Source of the DNA: Lysobacter_K koreensis
GTDB taxonomy: Bacteria; Pseudomonadota; Gammaproteobacteria; Xanthomonadales; Xanthomonadaceae
Reading direction: 5' to 3'
NCBI RefSeq assembly: GCF_042677045.1
Contig: NZ_JBHTIH010000003.1
Span: forward strand, 310,001-374,000
Length of the DNA stretch: 64,000 nucleotides
Shown here: positions 17,549 through 26,911 of the stretch, piece by piece
How positions within the stretch are numbered: the stretch's first letter is position 1
Layout: the number at the start of each line of letters is the position of its first letter
Made by a program: the position numbers and the translations under genes
Notes under the pieces: model-generated
Database searches by the model: none
Told to the model about the DNA's origin: nothing
The model's input: only the letters and a program-made list of their open reading frames with translations

Positions 17549-19432
17549 TCAGCGGCGCACGGCCGATAGCAGGGTCTGGAACATGTTGTCGGCGGTGCTG
17601 ATCACCTGCGCCGCGGCCTGGTAGGCCTGTTGGAAGCGCAGCATGTCGGCGGCTTCCTCGTCGAGGTTGACGCCGCTGACCGATTCGCGTTCGGCGCTGA
17701 TCTGGCCGTGGATCGCCGATTGCGCCTCCAGACTCAGGTCGGCGTGGCGCGCCTCGGTGCCGACCCGCGCGGTGAGCTGGCTGAGCCCGGCGGTCAACGA
17801 CTGGCTGCCACCGTCGAGCAGGCTGCGTGCATCAATCCCGCTCAACTCGCGCGCGTTGCCGTTGTCGCTGGAGCGCGGCGGCGTGCGCGCGAGGGTGAAA
17901 CTGTCGCCGGCCGCCGGCGTGCCGCTCAGGGTCATCGACCAGCCGGCCGCGGCATCGGCGATCGCGCTGCCGGCGGTGTACGGGTAGGGACCGGCGCCGT
18001 TGATCGTGTACTGGCCGGCGTCGATGAAATCGATGGTGGCACCGGCGAATGCGCCGAACGCGGCCGCGTCGGTGACCTGCGCGGATGCGCTGCGCGCATT
18101 GCCGAGGTTGCTGGCGTCGTTGCGCGCCTGCAGTGGCGCGGCGGCGGCGATCTTGTTCGGGTCGGTCAGCGCCATGCGCAGGCTGCCGGCGGCGTCGGCG
18201 GTGGGGCGCAGCGCGTAGCGATCACCGACCGCCGGCGCGCCGCCGACCACCAGCGCGATGCCGCCGACCCGCAGCGGATCGGCAGCGCTGCCGCTGCCGG
18301 TCATCGCCACCGCTTCGCCGGTATCAGCGCGCGTCGCGCTCCAGGCGCCGTCGAAGCGCAGCACCAGGTTGTCGCCCTTGAGCGCGGCGACGTCGGCGAC
18401 GTTCGTGGTGAAGCTCGCGCTGCCGGCGTTGCCGGCGTGCGCGTCGACGCTTGGCGGCGCGATCGTGAAGAAGTCGCTGCCGACCGCGCCGTTGTAGTCG
18501 ACGCCGGCGCGCTGGGCGGCGTTGAAGGTTTCGACAAAACCCGTCGCCACGCGGCCCAGTTCGGCGCGCGCCGGGTCGAGCACGCGGCCGCGGAATTCGA
18601 GCAGGCCGCCGAGCTCGCCGGCGACCGTCGCTGCCGGCAACGGCACCGCGCCGCCGCTGCCCTGCAACGCGAGTTGCAGGCGGCCGGGGCGGTAGGGGTC
18701 GGCGACCGTGGTCAGCTTCATCGCGCGGTTGCCGAGCACGAGGGCCTGGCCGCCGGCGGTGAACACGTTGAGCGAGCCGTCGTCCTGGGGCACGGTTTCC
18801 GCGCCGACCAGCGAGGCCAGCTTGTCGATGCGCAATGCGCGCGCGTCGAGCAGGTCGGACGAGGCGTTGCTGCCGGCGGTGGCGATGTCCTGGTTGAGCG
18901 CGGCGATCTCGTGGGCGATCTGGTTGGCTTCGCCGACCTTGCCCTGCATGCGCTGGTCGGTCTCGGTCTCCAGCGCGCCCAGCTGGCCGTCGAGCGAGCG
19001 CCAGCGCCCGGCGAGTTGTTCGCCGGCGGCGAGCAACTGGCCACGCGCGACCGGCGAGGCCGGGTCGGCGCTGACGCCCTTGGCAGCGTTGAAGAATGCC
19101 GACCACGGCGCCGACAGCCCGGTGGCCGGATCGGAGACCAGCGCGTCGACGCGCCCGGTCAGCGAGGACAGTTGGCCCAGGCGGCCGAGTTCGCCGCGGC
19201 TGTCGACCTGGCGCGCGAACACCAGGCCGTCGGCGAGCCGCTGCAGCTTGGCGACGTCGACGCCCTGGCCGACGTAGCCCGCTCCGGTGGCCTGCCCGGG
19301 GCGCGAGGCGAACTCGACGCGCTGGCGGCTGTAGCCGGGGGTGGCGGCGTTGGCGACGTTGTGGCCGACGGTGCCCAGCGCGCGCTGGAACGCGAGCAGG
19401 GCGGAGCTTCCGGTGGAGAGCAGTCCGCTCAT
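17549..19432 (-). CDS. flgK: Flagellar hook-associated protein FlgK (HAP1)
   Basis: 627 residues, normal for the family. The N-terminus has the rod/hook signature LLAFQRALGTVGHNVANAATPGYSRQRVEF, and the C-terminus has the matching GVNLDEEAADMLRFQQAYQAAAQVISTADNMFQTLL. A large variable centre lies between. FlgK forms the first junction ring on the hook. It begins three bases after the flgJ stop. Confidence 0.97.
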   Translation of the reverse strand: MSGLLSTGSSALLAFQRALGTVGHNVANAATPGYSRQRVEFASRPGQATGAGYVGQGVDVAKLQRLADGLVFARQVDSRGELGRLGQLSSLTGRVDALVSDPATGLSAPWSAFFNAAKGVSADPASPVARGQLLAAGEQLAGRWRSLDGQLGALETETDQRMQGKVGEANQIAHEIAALNQDIATAGSNASSDLLDARALRIDKLASLVGAETVPQDDGSLNVFTAGGQALVLGNRAMKLTTVADPYRPGRLQLALQGSGGAVPLPAATVAGELGGLLEFRGRVLDPARAELGRVATGFVETFNAAQRAGVDYNGAVGSDFFTIAPPSVDAHAGNAGSASFTTNVADVAALKGDNLVLRFDGAWSATRADTGEAVAMTGSGSAADPLRVGGIALVVGGAPAVGDRYALRPTADAAGSLRMALTDPNKIAAAAPLQARNDASNLGNARSASAQVTDAAAFGAFAGATIDFIDAGQYTINGAGPYPYTAGSAIADAAAGWSMTLSGTPAAGDSFTLARTPPRSSDNGNARELSGIDARSLLDGGSQSLTAGLSQLTARVGTEARHADLSLEAQSAIHGQISAERESVSGVNLDEEAADMLRFQQAYQAAAQVISTADNMFQTLLSAVRR

Positions 19433-19435
19433 CGC

Positions 19436-20530
19436 TTATCCCTTGGTGGCCGCGGTCAGGTGGGTCGCCGCGGTCATGCTGACGGCGGGGGTGGCGACGC
19501 TGGCCACGTGGGTGGAGCCGGGCAAGGCCGCCAGCGCGCGGTTGAGCGTGGCGCCGTTGGCGATCGCGGTGATCTTGGCCGCGTAGCTCGGGTCGGTGGC
19601 GTAACCGGCCTTCTGCAGCGCGCTGGCAAAACGGTGGGTGTCGTCGCCGGCGCCGCGCGCCCCGGCGTAACGCGCGTTGCCGAGCAGGCGCGCGTAGTCG
19701 GCGAAGCTGTCGGCGGGCGAACCGTACGCGCGGAAGTCGGCACGCTCGTTGCGGCGCACGCCGTCGACGAATTCGTGGGTGGCCGAGCTCATGCGCTCGC
19801 CCGCCCATTTGCTGCCGGCCTTGATCCCGAACAGGTTGTGCGAGGTGACGCCTTGCCGGCCGACCAGGCGTCGGCCCCAACCGGTTTCCAGCGCGGCCTG
19901 CGCGACCAGCGCCTTGGCCGGCACGCCCAGTTCGGCCGCGGTCTTCTGCGCGTGCGGCCAGATCGACTGCACGAACGCCTCCGGGCTGCTGCAGTCCAGC
20001 GGCGCATCGGGCGGGCAGGTGGCGGCCAGGTCCTGGGCGGCAGCGAACGCGGGCGTGGCGAGCGCGGGCGTGGCAAACCCCGGCATCGACACGCCGGCGC
20101 GCGACGGCGCCAGCATCAGCGTGGCGGGCACGGCGCCGGGCAGGCCGCCGATCGACAGCGCGCCGACCGGGGCGGCCAGCGGCATCGGCGCGATCGGCGC
20201 CGACAGCGGCAACGAGGTCGGTGCGGAAGAAGGGGATGTGGCGCCGGCGGGCGCCGCGGCCTGCGTGCTGCGCTCGAGCTGGCGCACGATCATCGGCGCC
20301 AGCCCGAGCCCGCGGCCCTTGCTCAGTTCACGCGCGAGCTGCTGGTCATACATCTCGCGGTAGGTGGTGTTGTCGCCCATCAGCGAATCGCCCATCGACG
20401 CGCTGCGCATCGACTTGATCAGCATCTGCGCGAACTGCGTCTCCAGCTCGCGCGCGGCCTTTTCGATGCGCGCACGCGGCGGCGTCGAGGACGGTTCCAG
20501 GGCGATCGCGGTGGCGGAGGGCAGGCGCAT
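19436..20530 (-). CDS. flgJ: Flagellar rod cap and peptidoglycan hydrolase FlgJ
   Basis: 364 residues from the ATG at 20530. The N-terminal rod-cap domain (about 1-100) contains ELETQFAQMLIKSMRSASMGDSLMG. A Pro/Ala/Leu linker follows, then a GH73-type glucosaminidase domain (about 190-350) with AKALVAQAALETGWGRR, where the Glu in LETGWG is the expected catalytic acid, and SHNLFGIKAG. FlgJ opens the cell wall for the rod. Both domains are present, as in other gammaproteobacteria. Confidence 0.95.
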   Translation of the reverse strand: MRLPSATAIALEPSSTPPRARIEKAARELETQFAQMLIKSMRSASMGDSLMGDNTTYREMYDQQLARELSKGRGLGLAPMIVRQLERSTQAAAPAGATSPSSAPTSLPLSAPIAPMPLAAPVGALSIGGLPGAVPATLMLAPSRAGVSMPGFATPALATPAFAAAQDLAATCPPDAPLDCSSPEAFVQSIWPHAQKTAAELGVPAKALVAQAALETGWGRRLVGRQGVTSHNLFGIKAGSKWAGERMSSATHEFVDGVRRNERADFRAYGSPADSFADYARLLGNARYAGARGAGDDTHRFASALQKAGYATDPSYAAKITAIANGATLNRALAALPGSTHVASVATPAVSMTAATHLTAATKG

Positions 20531-21006
20531 GAGGGGCGGCGATGGGGCGTCGTGGGTCCGTGGTGTGGGTGCGGTGGCGGCGAGGGGAGTTCTGCAACGG
20601 GAGCCGTGCAAGGGCTGTGCCTGCCGTTCCCCGGGTTTCCTTGGCGTTATCGGCCCGATGCGGCGAATCTGATGCGGGTGGCTCTCATGGCGTCCGAAGT
20701 CTCCCGGCCGTCATCCCCGCGAAGGCGGGGATCCAGTGACTTCAGCTCTTGGCGTCAGATCCGACGCAATCCGGGGCGGTCCACGTCGCTGGATCTTCGA
20801 TCTCCGGCCATCGGGCACAGCCCGATGGCGTTCGGTGCCGCGCGAGCCAGTCGGCTCGCAAGCGCGGCGCCTCACCCCCGCCTTCGCGGGGATGACGAGC
20901 AAACAGGGCGGGTGTCAGCGGGGGGCAAGTGCGACACGCATCGACGCAGCGCTCCCCGGTCCCCATTCCCGCTTTCCATTCCCGCCGCCTTTTCCCCGCT
21001 CCGCCC
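20531..21006. other. flgJ-flgI spacer with repeats, no gene seen
   Basis: This 476-base gap within the flg gene string contains a large inverted repeat element (20710-20896) and, nearer flgI, ATTCCCGC-type words (about 20960-20990). No frame with credible coding features was found on either strand, and no flagellar promoter consensus was seen. Confidence 0.6.
20710..20896. repeat. 187-bp palindromic element with GTCATCCCCGCGAAGGCGGG ends
   Basis: The ends are inverted copies. The left begins GTCATCCCCGCG and the right ends CGCGGGGATGAC, each arm itself forming a hairpin (CCCCGCGAAGGCGGGG type). A shorter relative with the same GTCATYCCCGCG and ATCCAGTGACTTCAG words lies at 24772-24873. The layout suggests a small non-autonomous mobile or bacterial interspersed palindromic element; no transposase is present. 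Confidence 0.7.
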
Positions 21007-22116
21007 TTAGATCACCTCAAGCTCGGCGCGCAGCGCCCCGGCGCGCTTGAGCGCTTCCAGGATCGCGACGATGTCGCCCGGCGCGGCGCCGACGGCGTTG
21101 ACCGCGCGCACGATCGACTCCAGCGAGGTGCCGCCGGCGAACAGGAACATGCGGCTGCCGTCCTGCTGCATCTGCACGGTCGACTGCGGCGTGACCACGG
21201 TATCGCCGCGGCCGAATTCGGCCGGCTGGCTGACCTGCGCGTTCTCGGTGATCGAGACCGTCAGGGCGCCGTGCGAGACCGCCGCCGGCAGCACCGTGAC
21301 CTGGCCGCCCATCACGACGGTGCCGGTGCGGGCGTTGACGATCACCTTGGCCGCGGCCGCGCCGGGGTTGATGTCGAGCGTTTCCAGCCGCGCCAGGAAG
21401 CCGATGCGGTCGCCACTGGGCGGGGTGACCTCGATGGTGACGCCGTCCAGCGCTCGCGCGCGGCCGGGGCCGAACGCGCCGTCGATCGCGCTGACGATGC
21501 GCGAGGCGGTGGTGAAGTCGGATTCGTGCAGGTTCAAGGTCACCACGCCGGTCTGCGCCGCGCCGGCGACCGCGCGTTCGACGATCGCGCCGTTGGGGAT
21601 GCTGCCGCCGTTGGGCGCGTTGACCGAGATCTTCGAGCCGTCGCGGCCGGCCGCGCCGAAGCCGCTGACCACCAGCGTGCCCTGCGCGATCGCGTAGATC
21701 TGGCCGTCGGCGCCGCGCAGCGGCGCCATCAGCAGGCTACCGCCGCGCAGCGAGCCGGCGTTGCCGATCGACGAGACGGTGATGTCGATGCTCTGGCCGG
21801 GCTTGGCGAACGCCGGCAGCTCGGCCTGGATGGCCACGGCGGCGACGTTCTTGAGCTGCGGGTTGACCCCCGGCGGGATGGTCACCCCGAGCTGGTCGAG
21901 CATGGTCTTCAGGCTCTGCACGGTGAACGGGGTCTGGCTGGTGCGGTCGCCGCTGCCGTCCAGGCCGACCACCAGGCCGTAGCCGACCAGCGGGTTGCCG
22001 CGCACGCCGGCGACCTGCGCCAGGTCCTTGATGCGCTCGGCCTGGGCCGGGGCGCTGACCATGCAGAACACGCCGGCGAGGGCGAGCGAAACAATCGAAG
22101 CGATGGACGGACGCAT
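21007..22116 (-). CDS. flgI: Flagellar P-ring protein FlgI
   Basis: 369 residues. A signal peptide spans residues 1-26 (IVSLALAGVFCMVSAPAQA|ERIKDL). The mature protein has the family hallmarks DLAQVAGVRGNPLVGYGLVVGLDGSGDRT and a C-terminal LEALKRAGALRAELEVI. FlgI forms the periplasmic bushing in the peptidoglycan layer. It starts 11 bases after the flgH stop. Confidence 0.97.
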   Translation of the reverse strand: MRPSIASIVSLALAGVFCMVSAPAQAERIKDLAQVAGVRGNPLVGYGLVVGLDGSGDRTSQTPFTVQSLKTMLDQLGVTIPPGVNPQLKNVAAVAIQAELPAFAKPGQSIDITVSSIGNAGSLRGGSLLMAPLRGADGQIYAIAQGTLVVSGFGAAGRDGSKISVNAPNGGSIPNGAIVERAVAGAAQTGVVTLNLHESDFTTASRIVSAIDGAFGPGRARALDGVTIEVTPPSGDRIGFLARLETLDINPGAAAAKVIVNARTGTVVMGGQVTVLPAAVSHGALTVSITENAQVSQPAEFGRGDTVVTPQSTVQMQQDGSRMFLFAGGTSLESIVRAVNAVGAAPGDIVAILEALKRAGALRAELEVI

Positions 22117-22127
22117 GCTCGCGGTCC

Positions 22128-22859
22128 TCAGTAGGGAAAGGCGGCGGAGTTGAAGAACCGGCCGAGCCAGCCCATCGCGTTGGAACGCGCCAGCGTGCCG
22201 CGACCGCCGTAGACGATCTGCGCCTCGCCGACCCGGTCGGAGGTGATGCGGTTGTCGGGGCCGATGTCGGTGGTGCGCACGATGCCCTGCAGCTGCACCA
22301 GCTCGTCGCCCTGGTTCAGGCGCACGTGCTTCTCACCGGCCACGCGCAGGTTGCCGTTGCCGAGCTGCTCGACCACGGTCACGGTGATGTCGCCGTCGAG
22401 CTGGTTGCTCTGCGCGCTGTCGCCGGCGCCGCCAAACTTGCGCTTGCCCTCGATCTCGGCCTGCAGGATCGGCTTGCCGTTGACGGTGACGCCCTGGCCG
22501 AAGATCGTCGGCGCGGACATGCCGAGGCCCGAGTCCTTGGTCACCGCGGTCTTGGCGTTGGTCTTGGCGCGGGTGTCCTCGACCAGCACGATCGTCAGCA
22601 GGTCACCGACCTCGCGCGCCTTGCTGTCCTGGAACAGGCGCAGGCCACGGTTGCCGCCGGCGCCGCTGCTGGTGTTGGCGAAGATCGAGCCGCCGCCGTT
22701 GCCGGCGGTGGGCACCGCCGCCATGGCGGTGGGCGCGACCACCGCCACGGCGCTGGCCGCCGGTGCCACCGGTGCGAACGTGCGCACATCGCCGACGAGG
22801 CTGGCGCAGCCGGACAGGGCGGTGCAGGAGAAGGCGAGTAGCAGCGCGGCGAATTTCAT
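22128..22859 (-). CDS. flgH: Flagellar L-ring lipoprotein FlgH
   Basis: 243 residues from the ATG at 22859. The signal sequence ends in a lipobox (LSGC, Cys at about residue 18), so it is predicted to be an outer-membrane lipoprotein. The L-ring domain shows LFQDSKAREVGDLLTIVLVE and GEKHVRLNQGDE...GIVRTTDI, and it ends NSAAFPY. It forms the outer-membrane bushing around the rod. A 283-base repeat-bearing gap separates it from flgG. Confidence 0.96.
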   Translation of the reverse strand: MKFAALLLAFSCTALSGCASLVGDVRTFAPVAPAASAVAVVAPTAMAAVPTAGNGGGSIFANTSSGAGGNRGLRLFQDSKAREVGDLLTIVLVEDTRAKTNAKTAVTKDSGLGMSAPTIFGQGVTVNGKPILQAEIEGKRKFGGAGDSAQSNQLDGDITVTVVEQLGNGNLRVAGEKHVRLNQGDELVQLQGIVRTTDIGPDNRITSDRVGEAQIVYGGRGTLARSNAMGWLGRFFNSAAFPY

Positions 22860-22908
22860 GGGATGGCCTGGAAGGGTGGGCGATGTCGTGCGACGGGAAG
22901 GCTGTTTG

Positions 22909-23128
22909 CCCCCTCCCTTGCGAAGCAGCAAAAGGAAGGCTTTGACGCTTTGCTCCCTCCCTTTCGCGTAGCGAAGGGGAGGGCTGGGGAGGGGTGCTCT
23001 TCGCGCTTTGGTGCGGAACAGATCAAGAGCACCCCCTCCCAACCTCCCCCTGCTCCGCAAGGGGAGGGGCAACGGCAACCTCCTTGCTGCGCAAGGGCGG
23101 GGGCAACGGCAAGCTCCCCCTAATGCGC
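22909..23128. repeat. CCCTCCC/GGGAGGG palindromic repeat between flgH and flgG
   Basis: A cluster of inverted pyrimidine/purine words: CCCTCCCTTTCGCG-tag-CGAAGGGGAGGG forms one hairpin, and GGGGAGGGGTGCTCTT pairs with AAGAGCACCCCCTCCC further on. The same composite occurs at 27792-28054 before flgB, so it is a dispersed intergenic element of this genome. No gene is visible in it. Confidence 0.7.
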
Positions 23129-23142
23129 AAAGGAAGGCGCCG

Positions 23143-23928
23143 TTACAGGTTGTTGTTGAGGAAGCCGAGCATCGCGTCGGTGGTCGAGATCGCCTTGGCG
23201 TTGGTCTCGTACGCGCGCTGGGTCTCGATCATCGACACCAGTTCCTCGACCACGTTGACGTTGGAGCCTTCCAGCGAGCCCTGGACCAGCGCGCCGACGC
23301 CGCCCTGGCCGGGCGAACCGCTCTGCGCCGGGCCGCTGGCGCCGGTCTCGGCGTACAGGTTCTCGCCCTTGGCCTGCAGGCCGGCCGGGTTGACGAAGTC
23401 GGCCAGCGTCAGCGCGCCGACCTGCACCGCCTCGGCCTGGCCGGCGACCTGCACGCTGACCGTGCCGTCGCTGCCGATGGTCACGCTCTGCGCGCCCTCG
23501 GGCAGCTGCAGGCCCGGTTGCACCGGGTAGCCGGAGTTGGTGACCAGCTCGCCCTGGGCGTTGATCTGGAAGCTGCCGTCGCGGGTGTAGGCGGTGCTGC
23601 CGTCGGGCATCAGCACCTCGAAGAAGCCGCGGCCGTTGATCGCCACGTCCAGCGCGTTGCCGGTCTGCGCCAGGTTGCCCTGCGCGAACTGCTTGGCGGT
23701 GGAGGCCACGCGCACGCCGGTGCCGGTCGACAGGCCGCTGGGCAGCTGGGTCTGCTCGGACGATGCGCCGCCGGGCTGGCGCACGGTCTGGTACAGCAGG
23801 TCCTCGAAGCTCGCGCGGTCGCGCTTGAAGCCGGTGGTGTTGGTGTTGGCAAGGTTGTTGGAAATGACCGCCATGCGCGTCTGCTGCGCATCGAGGCCGG
23901 TCTTGGCAATCCACAGAGCCTGGGTCAT
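23143..23928 (-). CDS. flgG: Flagellar distal rod protein FlgG
   Basis: 261 residues, the family length. The N-terminal rod signature LDAQQTRMAVISNNLANTNTTGFKRDRASFEDLLYQTVRQPG is followed by the central GRGFFEV motif, and the C-terminus is VVEELVSMIETQRAYETNAKAISTTDAMLGFLNNNL. FlgG builds the distal rod. It lies 50 bases after flgF and upstream of flgH. Confidence 0.98.
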   Translation of the reverse strand: MTQALWIAKTGLDAQQTRMAVISNNLANTNTTGFKRDRASFEDLLYQTVRQPGGASSEQTQLPSGLSTGTGVRVASTAKQFAQGNLAQTGNALDVAINGRGFFEVLMPDGSTAYTRDGSFQINAQGELVTNSGYPVQPGLQLPEGAQSVTIGSDGTVSVQVAGQAEAVQVGALTLADFVNPAGLQAKGENLYAETGASGPAQSGSPGQGGVGALVQGSLEGSNVNVVEELVSMIETQRAYETNAKAISTTDAMLGFLNNNL

Positions 23929-23978
23929 GGCGGTCTACTCGTGTTCGTGGGTGGGACAGGGCAATCAGGGTGACGGCA

Positions 23979-24725
23979 TCAGCGCGAGGACAGCAGGCTG
24001 TTGGCCGAGCGCGCGCTCTCGTCACCGCTGTGCAAGACCCGTACCTGCATCTCGAACTGGCGCGCGAGCTGGATCATCGACACCAGCATCGCGGTGCCGT
24101 CGACGTTGCTGCCTTCCAGCACGCCGGACGTCAGCACCGTGCCGGCGGCGGGCGCGGGCGGGGTCGTGCCGGGGGCGGCGCGCATCAGGCCGTCCTCGCC
24201 GCGGACCAGGTCGCGGGTGCTGGCCGCGACGATCTGCAGGCGGCCGGCGCTGGCCATGGTCGCGGCCGGCTGGCCCTGCGGCACGATCGACACTGTGCCG
24301 TCGCCGCCGATCTGCAAGGCGTCGTTGGGCGGGATCGACATCGGCGCGCCGGCCTGGTCGAGCACCGGTCGGCCGCTGCCGGTGGTGAGCAGGCCGTTCT
24401 GGCTGAGCTTGAGGTCGCCGGCGCGGGTGTAGGCGACGCCGCCGGCGGCGTCCTGCACCGCCAGCCAGCGGTCGCCCTGCAGCGCGATGTCGAGCGGGTT
24501 GCCGGTGGTGGTGACCGAGCCGGCGGCGCCGCTGACGCCGTGGCTGCGTTCGACCGCGGCCACCCGCGACGGCAGGCCGGCGCCGGCCACCGGCGCGGCG
24601 GCGGTGCCGCTCAACGTCGCCTGGAAGCCGACCGTGTCGGCGTTGGCGAGATTGTGCGCGACCGACGCCTGCGCGCGCAGCGTCGCGCTGGCGCCGGTCA
24701 TCGCGATGTAGAGAGCCTTGTCCAT
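23979..24725 (-). CDS. flgF: Flagellar proximal rod protein FlgF
   Basis: 248 residues from the ATG at 24725 (MDKALYIAMTGASATLRAQASVAHNLANADTVGFQ, typical of FlgF). The C-terminus has the rod motif EGSNVDGTAMLVSMIQLARQFEMQVRVLHSGDE. FlgF is a rod segment between FlgC and FlgG. An in-frame ATG 17 codons upstream reads into a repeat region and was not used. Confidence 0.96.
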   Translation of the reverse strand: MDKALYIAMTGASATLRAQASVAHNLANADTVGFQATLSGTAAAPVAGAGLPSRVAAVERSHGVSGAAGSVTTTGNPLDIALQGDRWLAVQDAAGGVAYTRAGDLKLSQNGLLTTGSGRPVLDQAGAPMSIPPNDALQIGGDGTVSIVPQGQPAATMASAGRLQIVAASTRDLVRGEDGLMRAAPGTTPPAPAAGTVLTSGVLEGSNVDGTAMLVSMIQLARQFEMQVRVLHSGDESARSANSLLSSR

Positions 24726-24771
24726 TGCGGGTTGCCTTCTTTGGGAGGACGGACGAAGCGATCTGTCGCTC

Positions 24772-24873
24772 GTCATTCCCGCGAAAGCGGGAATCCAGTG
24801 ACTTCAGCCTGAGTGGCCGGTGCGGCGCGGTTGTGGCCTAACGTCAGTGGATCCCCGCCTGCGCGGGGATGAC
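24772..24873. repeat. 102-bp palindromic element related to 20710-20896
   Basis: Left end GTCATTCCCGCGAAAGCGGG and right end GCGCGGGGATGAC are inverted copies, with ATCCAGTGACTTCAG inside the left arm shared with the 187-bp element near flgJ-flgI. It fills most of the flgE-flgF gap. No coding capacity was seen. Confidence 0.7.
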
Positions 24874-24903
24874 GAACAAGGCGGGTTACGCGCTGCTCCC
24901 GCC

Positions 24904-26124
24904 TCAGCGGATGTTGATCACGGTCTGGGTGATCTGGTCCTGGGTCGAGATCATCTGCGCGTTGGCCTGGAAGTTGCGCTGCGCGGTGATCATGTTCACC
25001 AGCTGCTCGGTCAGGTCGACGTTGGACGCTTCCAGGGCGCCGCCCTGGACCAGGCCGAATTCGGAACTGCCCGCCGCGCCGCGGCGCGCCTGGCCCGAGT
25101 CGGCGGTCTCCGCCCAGGCGTTGTCGCCCAGCGGCTGCATGCCCTGCGGGTTGGCGAACGTGGTCAGCGCGACCTGGCCCAGCGGCGTGGACACGCCGTT
25201 GGTGTAGCGCGCGTTGACGATGCCCTCGCTGGACACCTCGATGCCGGTCAGGCGGCCGGTGGCGTAGCCGTCCTGGACCAGCGCCGACACCCCGAAGGCA
25301 TTGCCGTACTGGGTCGACGTGCCGACGTCCAGGGCGATCGTCATCGGCGCCGCGCCGGTAGCCGGGATGTAGGCGGGCAGGGCGACGCTGCCGCCGGCCG
25401 GCGTGGTGAGCTGGCCGGTGGCCGAGTACTGCAGGGTCTGCGGAGTGCCGACGTCGGTGCCGTCGATCTGGGTCTGCACCTGCCACTCGTTCGGGTTGGC
25501 GGTCTTGATGAAGTACATCGACTGGGTGTGCGCCGCACCGAGCGAGTCGTACGCGGTCAGCGAGGTGGTGTGGTTGTAGGTGCTCGGGTCGTTGGCATCG
25601 AACGGGCTCAACGTTGGCGCGCTGGCGTTGCCGGGCAGGTTGGTGCCGACGCTGACCTGTGCGGTGGCGCGCGGCGGCGAGTCGCCGGTGGCCAGGCGCA
25701 GGTCGCCCATGCGGCCGGTGTCGAAGCCGTTGCCGCCGGCATTGGGCTGGAATACCTGCAGGCGCTGGCCGGCCGGGTTGACCACGAAGCCGTCGCGGTC
25801 GGCGCCGAAATTGCCGGCGCGCGAGTAGACCGTGGCGCCGTTGCCCGACAGGGTGAAGAAGCCCTGACCCGACAGCGCCATGTCCAGCGACTTGCCGGTG
25901 AAATCGACGTTGCCCTGGCTGAATTGCTGCGCGACCTTCTCCAGGCGTACGCCGGCGCCGATGGCGTTGCGCGACAGCCCGGAACCGGCGACCGCGAACA
26001 CGTCGCCGAACTCGGCGCGCGACTGCTTGAAGCCGGTGGTGTTGGCGTTGGCGATGTTGTGCGAGGTGACGTTGAGGTCGGCCGAAGCCGCGTTCATGCC
26101 GCTGAGCGAGATGCGGAAACTCAT
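24904..26124 (-). CDS. flgE: Flagellar hook protein FlgE
   Basis: 406 residues. The N-terminus has the rod/hook motif LSGMNAASADLNVTSHNIANANTTGFKQSRAEF and the central GQGFFTL. The C-terminus is LEASNVDLTEQLVNMITAQRNFQANAQMISTQDQITQTVINIR. It polymerises into the hook under the FlgD cap. It starts 86 bases after the flgD stop. Confidence 0.98.
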   Translation of the reverse strand: MSFRISLSGMNAASADLNVTSHNIANANTTGFKQSRAEFGDVFAVAGSGLSRNAIGAGVRLEKVAQQFSQGNVDFTGKSLDMALSGQGFFTLSGNGATVYSRAGNFGADRDGFVVNPAGQRLQVFQPNAGGNGFDTGRMGDLRLATGDSPPRATAQVSVGTNLPGNASAPTLSPFDANDPSTYNHTTSLTAYDSLGAAHTQSMYFIKTANPNEWQVQTQIDGTDVGTPQTLQYSATGQLTTPAGGSVALPAYIPATGAAPMTIALDVGTSTQYGNAFGVSALVQDGYATGRLTGIEVSSEGIVNARYTNGVSTPLGQVALTTFANPQGMQPLGDNAWAETADSGQARRGAAGSSEFGLVQGGALEASNVDLTEQLVNMITAQRNFQANAQMISTQDQITQTVINIR

Positions 26125-26210
26125 GGTGTGCTCCTGGGAGTGCCTGAGATGGGAATGCTGAGAAGGGCGGCTGCGGTGGACGGTGGGTTGCGAGGAAATC
26201 AGCCCGCCGG

Positions 26211-26882
26211 TCAGCCGATGCGGCGGATCGCCGACAGCGGATGGCTGCCCAGACCCGCCAGGTTGAGGACCAGCCCGTTGGGCTCGATCGAGACGCTGTC
26301 CACGCGCGCGGAGACCTGCACCGCCAGCGCTTCGACGTTGTCACCGCTGCCGCTGACCGCGCGGATCGTGTAGCGCCCGCCCGCGGCCGGCTGGCCGGCG
26401 TCGTCGCGGCCGTCCCATGCGAACGCGGTATCGCCGGCACCGGGCGCGTCGACGGTCATCTGCCGCACGCGGGTGCCGCTGGCATCGACCACTTCGAACG
26501 TGATCGGCCCGGCCCACGGCGCGCTGACCAGGCCGCTGACGCCGGCGCCGGCGGCCAGGTCAAGCGTGGACGCCTCGACCAGCGCGTCGTGGCCGACCAG
26601 GGCGGCGGCGCGCAGGGTCTGGTCGGACTCCATCACGTTGGCGACCGCCTCCATCGCGCTCTGCATCTTGTCGATGCCCTGCACGGTGGAGAACTGCGCC
26701 AGCTGGCCGAGGAACTGGGCGTTGTCGAGCGGCTTGAGCGGGTCCTGGTTCTTGAGCTGCTCGGTCATCAGGCGCAGGAAATCGGTCTGGCCGAGCGAGC
26801 TGTTGCGCGTGGCCGGCTGGCGCTCGAGGCCGAGGGTGGAAAACGTGCTGTCGCCGGCGGCGGTGGCGCTGATCGTGCTCAT
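26211..26882 (-). CDS. flgD: Flagellar hook-capping scaffold protein FlgD
   Basis: 223 residues. The conserved N-terminal part has NSSLGQTDFLRLMTEQLKNQDPLKPLDNAQFLGQLAQFSTVQGIDKM. The C-terminal FlgD Ig/Tudor-like region contains FAWDGRDDAGQPAAGGRYTI. FlgD caps the growing hook and is discarded when FlgK is added. It starts 29 bases after the flgC stop. Confidence 0.97.
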   Translation of the reverse strand: MSTISATAAGDSTFSTLGLERQPATRNSSLGQTDFLRLMTEQLKNQDPLKPLDNAQFLGQLAQFSTVQGIDKMQSAMEAVANVMESDQTLRAAALVGHDALVEASTLDLAAGAGVSGLVSAPWAGPITFEVVDASGTRVRQMTVDAPGAGDTAFAWDGRDDAGQPAAGGRYTIRAVSGSGDNVEALAVQVSARVDSVSIEPNGLVLNLAGLGSHPLSAIRRIG

Positions 26883-26911
26883 GGGGCGTTCCTTACGGTG
26901 GACGGGCCGCG

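Noticed and set aside
17630..21010. A very long open frame on the plus strand opposite flgK and flgJ
   Set aside because: It is a by-product of high GC: the sequence is Arg/Ala/Gly-rich with no domain, while flgK and flgJ on the minus strand match known families over their full length.
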